64,000 nt of DNA from Kitasatospora sp. NBC_01246 (GCF_036226505.1 NZ_CP108484.1:372001-436000), one strand, 5' to 3'; counted from the stretch's first letter, positions 42,923 through 53,087 are shown. Made by a program: numbers and translations. Notes: a model not told the origin generated them from the letters alone.

Positions 42923-43114
42923 GTGAAGCCCCGCGAACACGGCACCGACGAAGCGGCCGAGGCCGGCCGGGCCCGCTTCCGCACGCTGCCCGAACGGATC
43001 CGCCCGGAGCAGACGTCCACCTCACTGCCGGCCTCACCGGCCGGCCACGCACGGGGCTCGTACAGCCAGGACGACTGGCTGGCCCGGAACGTGTGGTGCG
43101 GCACGCTGCTCTGA
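42923..43114 (+). CDS. small conserved hypothetical protein
   Basis: 63 residues from GTG 42923 with CCGGAGG upstream. It is hydrophilic and charged (EHGTDEAAEAGRARFRTLPERIRPEQTS), with Trp and Cys in the C-terminal third (DDWLARNVWCG). Small proteins of this composition, with an R-F-R-x-LPERIRPE core and a D-W ending, recur in Streptomyces genomes with no known function. It stands alone between the tannase and LAL genes. Confidence 0.6.
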   Translation: MKPREHGTDEAAEAGRARFRTLPERIRPEQTSTSLPASPAGHARGSYSQDDWLARNVWCGTLL

Positions 43115-43178
43115 GCCCGGGGCGGTCCGGGCCCTGCGCCTGTCTGACGATCCGGGTCGCACGCGCAGCAGGAATCCC

Positions 43179-46025
43179 CTACCGCTCGGGCTGCTCCCCC
43201 GGCTGGTCCGGGAGGGCGGCCAGGGCGTCCCGCAGGGCCGCGCGGGAGGTCACGCCCAGCTTGGGGAACACCCGGTACAGGTGGGAGCTGACGGTGCGCG
43301 GCGAAAGGTGCGTCCGCTCGCCGATCTCCTTGTTGGTCAGGCCACCGGCGGCGAGGTCGGCGATCCGGCGCTCCTGCCAGGTCAGCGCCGCCGGGTGCGC
43401 CGCGGCGGACTGCGCCGGGGCGCCGCAGAGCCGCAGTTCGGCCCGGGCCCTCTCGGCCCAGCCCCGGGCGCCGAGCCGCTCGAAGGTCTCGACGGCCCCG
43501 CCGAGCACCGGGCGGGCGGCCCGCGGCCCCAGGTGCTGGCGCAGCCGGATGCCGTGCGCCAGCCGGACGCGTGCCAGCTCGAACGGGAAGTCACCGGCGG
43601 CCGGGTGCTCCTCGGCCCGGCGGTACATCTCGGCCGCCTCGGTGCCGTCCTCGGCCGTCATGGCGAGGGCTCCGAAGGTGATCACGGCCAGCCGGGGCGA
43701 GACCTCGGGCAGGCCGGCGTCCCGGGCCGCCAGGGCGTGCCGGCGGGCCTGCTCGGCACGGCCCGTGTGCAGGGCGGCCTCCACCAGGTCGAGCACGGTG
43801 CGCGAGGCCTGGTGCGCGCAGGGTTCGAGGACGCCGGGGGCGGTGATGCCGATCGCGCACAGGTAGGCGGCCTCGTAGTCCCCATCGCTGAGGGCGGCCG
43901 TCGTCCCCACCGTGTCCGCGATCTGGGTGAGGAAGCCGATCCGCCGCGGCCGGGCCCACCGGTCGACCACGGCCTGCAGGTCCCGTGCACGGTCGAGGTC
44001 GCCGCGCAGCGCCGCGAGCACGGCCAGGTAGGCCCGGCTCTGCTGGGCGAAGAGGACGTGGCCGTGGGCCAGGGTCAGTTCCAGGACCTGCTGTCCGGTC
44101 CGCTCGGCCGCCTCCCAGTCACCCGAGGCGGTCTGGTCCAGCATGATCAGGTGCAGCATGGTCATGCCGGTGCCCACCGCGCCGGCCCGCAGTTCGCGCT
44201 GCACGCTCCGCCGCAGGTACGTCCGGTAGTGGCTCAGGGCGTCGACGTGGTAGGCGGCCACGCCCAGCCGGGTGATGTCCCACGGGTCCAGGTCCGGGTA
44301 GGCGGCGAACGCCGCGGCGACGCGTTCGCCGACCCCGGCGCCGCGGCGCACCACGTCGCACCAGGCGTCCTGGTAGACGCGCGAGTTCGGGGGGACCAGG
44401 CTGCCCAGGGAGTCCAGCAGGCGGTGGGTCCGCTGCCAGGACGTGCTGTCGCCGGCGTACTGGCTGACGGCCAGCAGGAGGTTCACCAGCCGGGTGAGTT
44501 CCTCGCTCGGCGCGGGGGCATCACCGACGGTCCGCCCGGCCGCACCCCCGATGGTCCGCGCCGGGACGCCGCCGACCGGCTGCCCGGCCGCGCCGTCGAC
44601 GATCCGCTCGACGGCCGCCGCCACCTGGCGGTGGGCGGACCGCACGTCCCCGTCCTCGTAGAGGACGGCGTAGGCGAAGGCCAGGGCGGAGGCCGTCGTC
44701 CCGGCCCGGCCGGGCGCGCCGTCCGCGCCGACCAGGCGCTGGGCCTGGTCGAGCAGTCCGGCGTGCCCCGCGACGAACGCCGCGTCCCCGAGCCGGCGGG
44801 AGCGGTCCTCCGGGGTCCGGCTCAGCTCCGCGGCCCGGGTCAGCCAGGTCACCGCGGCGGCCGCGCCGCCCCGGCGGGTCGCCGACGCGGCCGCCTGCTC
44901 CAGGGCGGCGGCCACCTCGTCGTCCGGATCGACCGCGGCGGCGGCCAGGTGGGTGGCCCGGCGCTCGATGTCGTCCCGGTGCACCTCGGCCAGCGCCGCG
45001 TGGGCGGCGCGCCGCTCGTTCGGGGTGGCCGCACGGACCACGGTCGAGCGCACCAGCGGGTGCCGGAACACGAACTCGCCGCTGAAGTGGTCCTGGTCCA
45101 GCAGGCCGACGGCCGCCGCCTCGTCGACGTCCCGCATGCGGTAGCGCGCACCCGCGGTCGGACCGGCCGGGGCCCCCGCGTTGACGCCGTCCAGGGCGCC
45201 GCGCAGCAGCTCCGCGCGGGCGGCCGGTCCCAGCGCCGCGATGCGCGCGCCGAAGACCTGGCGGAACCGGTCGGGAAGCGGGACGACTTCATGGCCGTCC
45301 GGCTCCCCGGGGGCGGGCCGTGCGGCGCTCCCGCCCAGGTACGACGGGAGTTCCAGGAGGGCGAGGGGGTTGCCCTGGGCCTGGTCGAGCACCCGGCGGC
45401 GGACCCGCGGGTCCACGTGCGGGTGGCGCTCGTCGAGCAGTCGCTCGGCGGCGGGCCCGTCCAGCGGCGGCACCGGCAGCGCGGGCAGCGCGGCCGCGTC
45501 GAACCCGGCGGAGCTCTCGGGCCGCAGGGCGACCAGCAGCTTCACGGTGTTGCCGGCGAGGCGGCGGCCGACGAACCCGCAGACCTCGACGCTGGCCGCG
45601 TCGAGCCACTGGCCGTCGTCCAGCACCAGCAGGAGGCGTTCCTGCGCGGCCGCGACCGCGACCAGGTCGAGCACCGCGATCCCCAGGGCCATGACGGACG
45701 GGGCCCGTTCCTGGCTGCGTCCGAAGACCACGTCGAAGGCGACCCGGTGGACGTCGTCCAGGCGCTCGGCGTACGGGAGCAAGGGGTGGAGCAGCTGGTG
45801 CAGACCGGCGAAGGGGAGGTGCGACTCCGCCTCGACGCCGACCGCCCGGACCACCCGGTAGCCGACGCCGCCCGCGTACTGCGCGACGTGCTCCAGCAGG
45901 GCGCTCTTGCCGACACCGGTCTCGCCCTTGAGCACCAGGGCCTGGCCCTGCGGCGCGGCCAGGAACGAGGCGAGGACGGCCCGCTCGGCCTCCCGGCCGA
46001 CCATGGGCGTGGCGAGGGACTCCAC
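43179..46025 (-). CDS. LAL-type LuxR regulator (AAA ATPase plus LuxR HTH)
   Basis: 948 residues from a GTG at 46025 with AAGGAG 9 bases upstream; the open frame extends 213 codons further without support. Walker A GETGVGKS is at 34-41 and Walker B LLLVLDDGQWLD near 125-136. A long helical/TPR-like middle follows, and a C-terminal LuxR HTH (about 885-940: LTNKEIGERTHLSPRTVSSHLY). LAL proteins activate secondary metabolism or sugar genes (MalT/PikD type). It is divergent from an equally large NB-ARC regulator with 198 bp between. Its target is not obvious. Nearest enzyme genes are the tannase (minus side) and the ComB-like phosphatase. Confidence 0.92.
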   Translation of the reverse strand: MESLATPMVGREAERAVLASFLAAPQGQALVLKGETGVGKSALLEHVAQYAGGVGYRVVRAVGVEAESHLPFAGLHQLLHPLLPYAERLDDVHRVAFDVVFGRSQERAPSVMALGIAVLDLVAVAAAQERLLLVLDDGQWLDAASVEVCGFVGRRLAGNTVKLLVALRPESSAGFDAAALPALPVPPLDGPAAERLLDERHPHVDPRVRRRVLDQAQGNPLALLELPSYLGGSAARPAPGEPDGHEVVPLPDRFRQVFGARIAALGPAARAELLRGALDGVNAGAPAGPTAGARYRMRDVDEAAAVGLLDQDHFSGEFVFRHPLVRSTVVRAATPNERRAAHAALAEVHRDDIERRATHLAAAAVDPDDEVAAALEQAAASATRRGGAAAAVTWLTRAAELSRTPEDRSRRLGDAAFVAGHAGLLDQAQRLVGADGAPGRAGTTASALAFAYAVLYEDGDVRSAHRQVAAAVERIVDGAAGQPVGGVPARTIGGAAGRTVGDAPAPSEELTRLVNLLLAVSQYAGDSTSWQRTHRLLDSLGSLVPPNSRVYQDAWCDVVRRGAGVGERVAAAFAAYPDLDPWDITRLGVAAYHVDALSHYRTYLRRSVQRELRAGAVGTGMTMLHLIMLDQTASGDWEAAERTGQQVLELTLAHGHVLFAQQSRAYLAVLAALRGDLDRARDLQAVVDRWARPRRIGFLTQIADTVGTTAALSDGDYEAAYLCAIGITAPGVLEPCAHQASRTVLDLVEAALHTGRAEQARRHALAARDAGLPEVSPRLAVITFGALAMTAEDGTEAAEMYRRAEEHPAAGDFPFELARVRLAHGIRLRQHLGPRAARPVLGGAVETFERLGARGWAERARAELRLCGAPAQSAAAHPAALTWQERRIADLAAGGLTNKEIGERTHLSPRTVSSHLYRVFPKLGVTSRAALRDALAALPDQPGEQPER

Positions 46026-46223
46026 CGTGTGCTGCTCCTTCCGCCCGGCGGGCCGGCTGTGGCCCCGCGCCCACTCTCTCCTCCTCCGGTGCCCGGGGGC
46101 CAGGCAGTTGACCGGCGGTTGGCAGGCGGTTTCGCCCGCCGCCTCCCGGTGGACGGGTGCGACAACCGACCCGCCCGGATGAGATGATCTCCGTCGAGGG
46201 AGCAGGTCGGGGGGTGTGGGGCG

Positions 46224-48524
46224 ATGGAGCAGGCGACCTTCGGCGCGCTGCTGCGGGCGGCACGCGGGCGTGCCCGGTTGACGCTCGACGGGCTCGCCGG
46301 CGCGTCCGGCGTCAGCGTGCGGGCGATCGGCGACCTGGAGCGCGGCCGCAGCGTCCCCCGGCACGGCACGCTGGACGAGCTGATGGACGCCCTGGCCCTG
46401 GACGAGGACGAACGGCGCACGCTGACGGCCGCCGCCCGGCTCACCGCCGACCCGGCTCCGGCGACGACGACCGCCGCCACGGCTCCGTCGGTCCCCCGCC
46501 AACTGCCGCCCGCCCTCCGGACCTTCCGCGGGCGGGACGACGTCCTGGCCCGCGTCCGGCACCTCGGCGGCGGCCCCGGCGACCGGGCCGAGCACCCGCC
46601 GGTGGTCGCCGTGGGCGGTATGGCCGGAGTGGGCAAGACCAGCCTGGCCGTCCACTGGGCCCACCGGGTCGCGGACCGGTTCCCCGACGGCCAGCTCTAC
46701 GTGAACCTGCGCGGCTTCGACCCCTCGGGCACCGGGCTGGACCCCGCCGAGGCGCTCGGCGGGTTCCTCCGCGCGCTCGGGGTGCCGGGAGCGTCGATCC
46801 CCGACGGCGCCGAGGAGCGCGCCGCCGTGTTCCGGGAGCTGCTGGCCGACCGCCGGATGATCGTGCTCCTCGACAACGCGCGCGACTCGCAGCAGGTACG
46901 GCCGCTGCTGCCGAGGTCACGGCACTGCCTCACGGTCATCACCTCCCGCAACCACCTGACCGGACTCGCCACCACCGACGAGGTCCGGCTGGTCGACCTC
47001 GGCCTGTGGACGGCCGAGGAGAGCCTGGACGCGCTCGCCGCACGGATCGGCCCCGAGCGCGTGGCCGCCGAGCCCGCCGGGGCGGCCGAGCTGGTGGAGC
47101 TGTGCGGGCGCCTCCCGCTGGCCGTCGCGATCGTCGCCGCCCAGCTGGCCGCGGAGCCCGCCCTGGCGCTGCGGGTCGCCGCCGGTGAACTGACCGGGGC
47201 CCGCTCCCGGTTGGACGCCCTCACCACCGACGACCCGCACTCCGACGTCCGGGCCGTCTTCTCCTGGTCCTACCGGGCGCTCGACCCGGCGGCCGCCCGG
47301 TTCTTCCGCCACCTGACCGTGCTGCCGGGCCCGGTGTTCTCCGCCGAGGCGGCGGCCTCCGCCGCGGGCGAGCCGATGGCGACGGCCCGCCGCCTGCTGC
47401 GCTCCCTGGTCGCCGCCAGTCTGCTCAGCCGTGACGCGGACGGCTGCTTCGTCCTGCACGACCTGGTCCGGGAGCACGCCGGGGACCTGCTCGACCAGGA
47501 GCGCGACGACCGCTACGCCGCCGAGATCCGGCTGCTCGACTACCTCCGCCACAACGCCCGGGCCGCCGTCCGGGCGTCGGAGACCCGCCCCATCCACGAG
47601 CTGGACCACGCACCGGCGCCCGGGACGGTGCTGCTGCCCTTCGACGGCCGCGAACAGGGCCGGGCCTGGTTCCAGCGGGAGGAGCGCACCATCCTGGCCG
47701 CCCTGCGGACGGGCGACGACCCCCGGCTGCTCCACTACCGGATGGGCCTCGCCCACGACTGCATCCCGCACTTCTCCGCCCGGGGGCAGTGGGCCGACGA
47801 GATCGCCATGCAGCGGCTGGCGCTGGAGGCGGCCCTCCTGCTCGACGATCCGGAGGGCATCTGCCGCACCGCGGCCTCGCTGGCCCGCGCCCTCGCCGAG
47901 ACCGGCCGCAGCGAGGAGGCGGACCGGGCGGTCGGCCACGTCGAACGCCGGCTCCACCTGCTGCCGCCGCTCGCCCAGGCCAACGCGCAGCGCAGTCTCG
48001 GCTGGGTCCGCGGCCGGCAGCGGCGGCACGGCGAGGCCCTCGGGCACGCCCGCACCGCACTGGCGATCTACCGGACCCTGGCGGACGACAACCTCATCGC
48101 GCGTGAACTCAACGCCGTGGGCTGGTACCTGACCCTGCTGGGCCGGCACCGCGAGGCCATCGCCACCTGCCGCGAGGCACTGCCGCTGCTCCAGGAGACC
48201 GGCAACCGCTTCAGCGAGGCCGCCACCTGGGACAGCATCGGCTACGCGCTCCACCACCTGGGCGAACTGGACGAGGCCGTCCACCACTTCCGGACCTCGC
48301 TGGGGCTCTACGAGGAGCTGCTCGACGGGTACAACCAGGCCGAGGTGCTCGACCACCTGGCCGGGACCCAGCAGGCCCTCGGGGACGCCGATGCGGCCCG
48401 GGCCAGCTGGCTCCGGGCCGCGGACCTGCTGGGCGCGCTCGGCAACTCCCGCGCGGACGAGATGCGGGCCCGCGCCCTGACCGGCCGGGAGCCGGCCGGC
48501 TCGTCCGCCCACGCGGGCGACTGA
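46224..48524 (+). CDS. XRE-HTH / NB-ARC / TPR transcriptional regulator
   Basis: 766 residues from ATG 46224. An XRE-type HTH covers about 5-60 (GLAGASGVSVRAIGDLERGRS). The NB-ARC ATPase is at about 98-420, with Walker A GGMAGVGKTS at 131-140, Walker B MIVLLDN near 213 and the GLPLA-like GRLPLAVAI near 295. TPR repeats occupy about 480-750 (ARALAETGRSEEADR, YALHHLGELDEAVHHF). This is the AfsR-like architecture with the SARP domain replaced by an XRE HTH, as found in many Streptomyces accessory regulators. It probably oligomerises on ATP binding. It shares a promoter region with the divergent LAL gene. Confidence 0.92.
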   Translation: MEQATFGALLRAARGRARLTLDGLAGASGVSVRAIGDLERGRSVPRHGTLDELMDALALDEDERRTLTAAARLTADPAPATTTAATAPSVPRQLPPALRTFRGRDDVLARVRHLGGGPGDRAEHPPVVAVGGMAGVGKTSLAVHWAHRVADRFPDGQLYVNLRGFDPSGTGLDPAEALGGFLRALGVPGASIPDGAEERAAVFRELLADRRMIVLLDNARDSQQVRPLLPRSRHCLTVITSRNHLTGLATTDEVRLVDLGLWTAEESLDALAARIGPERVAAEPAGAAELVELCGRLPLAVAIVAAQLAAEPALALRVAAGELTGARSRLDALTTDDPHSDVRAVFSWSYRALDPAAARFFRHLTVLPGPVFSAEAAASAAGEPMATARRLLRSLVAASLLSRDADGCFVLHDLVREHAGDLLDQERDDRYAAEIRLLDYLRHNARAAVRASETRPIHELDHAPAPGTVLLPFDGREQGRAWFQREERTILAALRTGDDPRLLHYRMGLAHDCIPHFSARGQWADEIAMQRLALEAALLLDDPEGICRTAASLARALAETGRSEEADRAVGHVERRLHLLPPLAQANAQRSLGWVRGRQRRHGEALGHARTALAIYRTLADDNLIARELNAVGWYLTLLGRHREAIATCREALPLLQETGNRFSEAATWDSIGYALHHLGELDEAVHHFRTSLGLYEELLDGYNQAEVLDHLAGTQQALGDADAARASWLRAADLLGALGNSRADEMRARALTGREPAGSSAHAGD

Positions 48525-48569
48525 CGGTCTGTCGGGCGCTCAGGCCCCGGGCCCGCAACCGGTGCCCCG

Positions 48570-49289
48570 CTACCCGCCCGGGAGCGCCCGGGCCGAAGCC
48601 CCGTCGGCCGCCGGGGGCGCCGGGTGGGGGCGCAGGACCATCAGCGAGTCCTCCCAGGTCGCCACCACGGCGAACGGGAACCGGTCGAGTTCGAGGCAGA
48701 GCGCGACGTCGTCGGGGTGGGCTCCCTGCCGCACCCCCTCGGCGAGTTCGGCGGCGGCGCGTGACCCGCCGGCGCGGCGCAGGTACTCGGCGGCGTCCGT
48801 CCCGGCACCGGTGGCCCGCCCGGCGATGTACCGGGCGCAGGCCTGGTCCTCCTCCGCGTGCCCGTCCTCGCCGGTGACCACGAAGGTCACGCTGTCGCAC
48901 GCGCGCGCCCGCAGCAGCCGGGCCGTCGCCTCCGCCACCACGAAGCCCGCGCACAGCACCAGTGCCGCGTCCCTGACGGCGAGTGCGCCGACCGTCCCCG
49001 CGGTGGTCTTCTGCACCACGGTGCGCCCGCCGAGGTCGGCGGAGCGCAGCAGGCCGGGCGAGTTGACGAGGTCGAAACCGGGCGCGGGCGGACCGTCCTT
49101 GAGCGCCAGCCACTCCGGGTGGTGGGCCTTGAGTGCCAGGGCATCGTCCAGCGACTCGGCGAGAACGATCTTCTCCGCCCCCCGGGCGAAGGCCCAGGGT
49201 GCCACGGTGAAGGCGCGCATGACGTCGACCACGACGGCCACGGACGGGGCTTCGGCCAACTCGGCGATGCCGAGGAAACGAGTGTCCAT
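48570..49289 (-). CDS. ComB-like 2-phosphosulfolactate phosphatase family protein
   Basis: 239 residues from ATG 49289. The opening [23 protein letters not shown] and the [17 protein letters not shown] segment (about 86-102) match the ComB family (PF04029), in which the conserved acidic and Thr/Ser residues bind magnesium and phosphate. Family members dephosphorylate 2-phosphosulfolactate on the way to coenzyme M or sulfolactate. Actinobacteria have homologues of uncertain substrate and lack coenzyme M, so the true substrate here is open. It is cytoplasmic, single, and convergent with the NB-ARC regulator (45-bp gap). Confidence 0.85.
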   Translation of the reverse strand: MDTRFLGIAELAEAPSVAVVVDVMRAFTVAPWAFARGAEKIVLAESLDDALALKAHHPEWLALKDGPPAPGFDLVNSPGLLRSADLGGRTVVQKTTAGTVGALAVRDAALVLCAGFVVAEATARLLRARACDSVTFVVTGEDGHAEEDQACARYIAGRATGAGTDAAEYLRRAGGSRAAAELAEGVRQGAHPDDVALCLELDRFPFAVVATWEDSLMVLRPHPAPPAADGASARALPGG

Positions 49290-49861
49290 CCGGTCATGAT
49301 CACGCAGGGCGGCCGCGGCGCGCCCGGTCAGTGACGCGCCTCACAGCGACGGGGGCCCCGCCGGACAGCCGCCCCCGCACAGCGCGGGTCACTCCACCAG
49401 GGCGGCGGCCACCCGGCGGACCAGGTCGCGGCGCCGGGTGCGGTCGGCGGGGCCCACGACCGCCAGCACCTCGGGGTTGGGCCGCCCTCCGGGACGCCCT
49501 CGCCCGAACCGGCGCCTCGGAGTCCGATTCCTCGCACGTCTGATCACAGGTGCGGTTTTCCCCGCATCTCCCTTCAGATTTCTGCACCATCGCGCCGCCA
49601 TTTCTGGACAAATCGCCCATCGAACTCCCGCACCTGCATAAACTCGGCCATGACAGCGGCTTAGCGGCCGGAGCGACCCCCGCACGAGCGGTCCCGACCA
49701 GGGCCTAGTTGCAGTTATCTGAGTCAAAAGAAGCAGTTGCGCTCATGTTCGTTCTCTTGACTGCACTTTTGGTGAGTGGTGTCATGCCTACGCTGCCCAC
49801 TCGGCCAGTCGCCCGTCGCGTTCGCCGGCGGGTTCGGACCTTCTCCCGTGAAGGACGTCGC
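49290..49861. other. intergenic stretch with a possible gene remnant and the GH31 promoter
   Basis: The minus frame ending at 49389 reads like the end of a protein (NPEVLAVVGPADRTRRR, then DLVRRVAAALVE) but has no start or upstream domain, so it is at most a remnant. From 49700 on the DNA is AT-richer: a candidate -35 TTGACT at about 49757-49762 with TGTCAT 17 bp later, and the GAAGGA site of GH31 at the end. Confidence 0.4.
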
Positions 49862-52800
49862 ATGCCTCGCAACACAACCCGCTGGTGGCAACGATGGGGT
49901 GGGGGGCGGCCGTTAGCGGCCGGGCTCGTCGCCGTACTGGTCGGGGCGGTGCTCTCCGTCACCGGTCCGGCCTCGGCCGCCGCGGCCTCGACCGCCGGGA
50001 ACGCCACCGGGCTCACGCAGTCCGGGAGCACCTACACGGTGAGCACGTCCAGCGGGGCGAAGGCCCGGGTGGCGATCGCCCGGGCGGACATCTTCCGGAT
50101 CTGGCTCTCCCCCACCGGCGCCTTCACCGACGACCCGGCCGGCTCCGCGCTGGCCGTGAAGACCGACTTCGGCCCGGTGGTGACGAGTCACTCCGACGCC
50201 GGCGCCTACTACCGGATCAACACCGACGCGATGACCATCAGGGTCTACAAGTCGCCGCTGCGGTTCGCCCTCTACCGGGCGGACAACACCACGCCGATCT
50301 GGCAGGAGGCCCAGCCCACCACCTGGACGGCCTCCCAGACCACCCAGTACCTCACCCAGGGCGCCGACGAGCAGTTCTACGGGACCGGCCTGCGGCTGGG
50401 CGAGTGGGCGCTGCGCGGCAAGACGGTGCCGATCTCGGTGAGCAACACCTGGCGGGAGAACGACAACGCCAGCCCGGCGCCGTTCTACATGTCGACCAAC
50501 GGCTACGGCGTCATGCGCAACACCTGGGCCCCCGGCAGCTACAGCTTCGGCGCACCGGGCTCGTTCACGCACAACGAGAAGCGGTTCGACGCCTGGTACG
50601 TCGTCGGGGACTCGCTCAAGGGCGTGCTGAACTCCTATACCGACGTCTCCGGGAAGCCCTTCCTGGCCCCGATGTGGGGCTTCGAACTGGGCAACGCCGA
50701 CTGCTTCAACGCCTCGAACCCCACCTACCAGGGCGACCACGACCGCGTCCGGCACCAGACGACGCCCGACGTGGTCGGCTACGCGACGGACGCCCGCAAC
50801 GCCGACATGCCGTCGGGCTGGTTCCTGCCCAACGACGGCTACGGCTGCGGCTACACCGATCTGCCCGGTGCTGTCAGCGGGTTGAAGGCCAAGGGGTTCC
50901 AGACCGGCCTGTGGACGTCGACCGGTCTGTCCAACATCGGTGACGAGGTCAGGACCGCCGGCAGCCGGGGCGTCAAGACCGACGTCGCGTGGATCGGCGG
51001 CGGCTACAAGTACGCGTTCGACGGCGTCCAGCAGGCCGTCAAGGGCATCGAGGACAACTCCGACGCCCGGCGCTACGTGTGGACGGTGGACGGCTGGGCC
51101 GGGACCCAGCGCAACGCGGTCGTCTGGACCGGCGACACCTCCGGCACCTGGGACGCGATGCGCTGGCACGTGCCGGCCATCACCGGAGCCGGGCTCTCGG
51201 GCCTCAACTACGCGTCCGGCGACGTCGACGGCATCTTCGGCGGCAGCCCGCAGACCTACGTCCGGGACCTCCAGTGGAAGGCGTTCACCCCGGCGTTCAT
51301 GACCATGTCCGGCTGGGGCCCGACCGCTCCCTCGGCCGGGTACAACGACAAGGAGCCCTGGCGCTTCTCGGAGCCGTACCTGTCCATCAACCGCAAGTAC
51401 CTCCAGCTCAAGATGCGCATGATGCCGTACCTGTACACGATGAGCCACACCGCCGCCCAGACCGGTGTGCCCTCCACCCGGGCGATGGTGCTGGAGTACC
51501 CCGACGATCCGGTCGCCCGGGGCAATCTGACCAGCGGTCAGTTCATGGCCGGTGACTCCCTGCTGGTGGCCCCGGTGGTCACCGACACCACCACCCGCGA
51601 CGGCATCTACCTGCCTGCCGGCACCTGGACCGACTACTGGACCGGCAAGGCCTACAACGGTCCGGGCTGGCTCAACGGCTACGCGGCGCCGCTGGACACC
51701 CTGCCGCTGTTCGTCAAGGGCGGCGGCATCGTCCCGATGTGGCCCCAGATGAACTACACCGGGGAGAAGCCGGTCTCCACCCTGACGTACGACGTCTACC
51801 CGCGCGGCAACTCCTCCTTCAGCCTCTACGAGGACGACGGGATCACCCGCGCCTACCAGGGCGGCGCCTCCGCCACCCAGCCGGTGAACGTCACCGCGCC
51901 GACAGCCGGCACCGGCACCGTCACCATCGACGTCGGCGCCAGCACCGGGTCCTACACCGGCAAGCCGGCCTCCCGGGGCTACGAGTTCAGCGTGCACGCG
52001 GCCTCGGCCCCCAGCGCGGTCTCGGTCGGCGGCACCCGGCTGGCCGCGTACGGCTCGAAGAGCGCCTACGACAGCGCCGCCACCGGCTGGTACTTCGACG
52101 CGGCCGACCGCTCGGGCGTGCTGTGGATCAAGGCCGGCGACAGGTCCGGCGCGTTCACCGTGACCGCGTCCGGTGTGACGGTCGCGGCCGGGAGCGCGAT
52201 CCCGACCTCCGCCACGCCGATCCCGCAGGCCGGCTGGAAGCTCGTCTCCGCCGACAGCCAGGAGACCGCGGCCGAGAACGGCGCGGCCGCCAACGCCTTC
52301 GACGGCGACCCCGCGACCCTCTGGCACACCGCCTGGTCCGCCGGGAACGCCCCGCTGCCGCACGAGGTCCGGATCGACCTCGGCGCCCGCTACAACGTCG
52401 ACGGCATGACCTACCTGCCGCGCCAGGACGGCGGCAGCAACGGCCGGATCGGGTCGTACGAGGTGTACGTCTCCGACAGTGCCGACACCTGGGGGACGCC
52501 CGTCGCCACCGGGACCTTCGCCGACTCCGCCGGGGCGAAGACCGTCACCTTCAGCCCGACGACCGGCCGCTACCTGCGGCTGCGGGCCCTCACCGAGGCG
52601 GGCGGCCGCGGCCCCTGGACCAGTGCGGCGGAGATCACCGCCACCGGCCGGCCCACCCCGCTGCCGAGCAACGCGGAGCTGGTCAACGCCGCCTCCTCCA
52701 GTTGCGTCGACCTACCGGGCAGTGCGAGCACCCCGGGCACCCAGCCCGCCCTCTACGGCTGCCACGGCGGACCCAACCAGCGGTGGACCTTCCAGCCGAA

Positions 52801-53032
52801 CGGCACCCTCACCGGCCTCGGTGGCAGCTGCCTGGACGGTGGCGCGGCCGTCGCCGCCGTCCAGACCTGCAACGGGTCGAGCGGCCAGCAGTGGCAGCTC
52901 GGCGGCGCCGGCACCGTGACCAACGGCGGCCGCTGCCTCGCCCCCGTCGGCGCGGCCACCGCCTCGGGCACCAAGCTCGAACTCGCCACCTGCAACGGCA
53001 CCGGCGCCCAGCGCTGGACGCCCACCCCGTAG
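49862..53032 (+). CDS. secreted multidomain GH31 glycosidase with F5/8C and ricin-B lectin domains
   Basis: 1056 residues from ATG 49862 (GAAGGA upstream). Signal peptide about 1-41 (LAAGLVAVLVGAVLSVTG, then ASAAAA). GH31 N-terminal sandwich and barrel cover about 60-700; the acid/base Asp is in WTGDTSGTW (near 424) and the nucleophile region reads KTDVAWIGGGYKY (near 373). This differs from classical alpha-glucosidases and resembles the branch that includes alpha-N-acetylgalactosaminidases. A discoidin (F5/8 type C) domain spans about 795-925, and a ricin-B trefoil with QRW/QQW repeats 938-1056. It acts on extracellular glycans; exact linkage is not decided by sequence. It has its own terminator. 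Confidence 0.9.
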   Translation: MPRNTTRWWQRWGGGRPLAAGLVAVLVGAVLSVTGPASAAAASTAGNATGLTQSGSTYTVSTSSGAKARVAIARADIFRIWLSPTGAFTDDPAGSALAVKTDFGPVVTSHSDAGAYYRINTDAMTIRVYKSPLRFALYRADNTTPIWQEAQPTTWTASQTTQYLTQGADEQFYGTGLRLGEWALRGKTVPISVSNTWRENDNASPAPFYMSTNGYGVMRNTWAPGSYSFGAPGSFTHNEKRFDAWYVVGDSLKGVLNSYTDVSGKPFLAPMWGFELGNADCFNASNPTYQGDHDRVRHQTTPDVVGYATDARNADMPSGWFLPNDGYGCGYTDLPGAVSGLKAKGFQTGLWTSTGLSNIGDEVRTAGSRGVKTDVAWIGGGYKYAFDGVQQAVKGIEDNSDARRYVWTVDGWAGTQRNAVVWTGDTSGTWDAMRWHVPAITGAGLSGLNYASGDVDGIFGGSPQTYVRDLQWKAFTPAFMTMSGWGPTAPSAGYNDKEPWRFSEPYLSINRKYLQLKMRMMPYLYTMSHTAAQTGVPSTRAMVLEYPDDPVARGNLTSGQFMAGDSLLVAPVVTDTTTRDGIYLPAGTWTDYWTGKAYNGPGWLNGYAAPLDTLPLFVKGGGIVPMWPQMNYTGEKPVSTLTYDVYPRGNSSFSLYEDDGITRAYQGGASATQPVNVTAPTAGTGTVTIDVGASTGSYTGKPASRGYEFSVHAASAPSAVSVGGTRLAAYGSKSAYDSAATGWYFDAADRSGVLWIKAGDRSGAFTVTASGVTVAAGSAIPTSATPIPQAGWKLVSADSQETAAENGAAANAFDGDPATLWHTAWSAGNAPLPHEVRIDLGARYNVDGMTYLPRQDGGSNGRIGSYEVYVSDSADTWGTPVATGTFADSAGAKTVTFSPTTGRYLRLRALTEAGGRGPWTSAAEITATGRPTPLPSNAELVNAASSSCVDLPGSASTPGTQPALYGCHGGPNQRWTFQPNGTLTGLGGSCLDGGAAVAAVQTCNGSSGQQWQLGGAGTVTNGGRCLAPVGAATASGTKLELATCNGTGAQRWTPTP

Positions 53033-53050
53033 TCCGCCGACGGCCGTTCC

Positions 53051-53076
53051 CGCTGCCCGGCCCCCACCGGGCAGCG
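53051..53076 (+). terminator. terminator after the GH31 gene
   Basis: Perfect 10-bp arms CGCTGCCCGG (53051-53060) and CCGGGCAGCG (53067-53076), flanked by a second ACGGCCGT / ACGGCCGT pair that can extend the stem. Confidence 0.85.
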
Positions 53077-53087
53077 TGGACGGCCGT

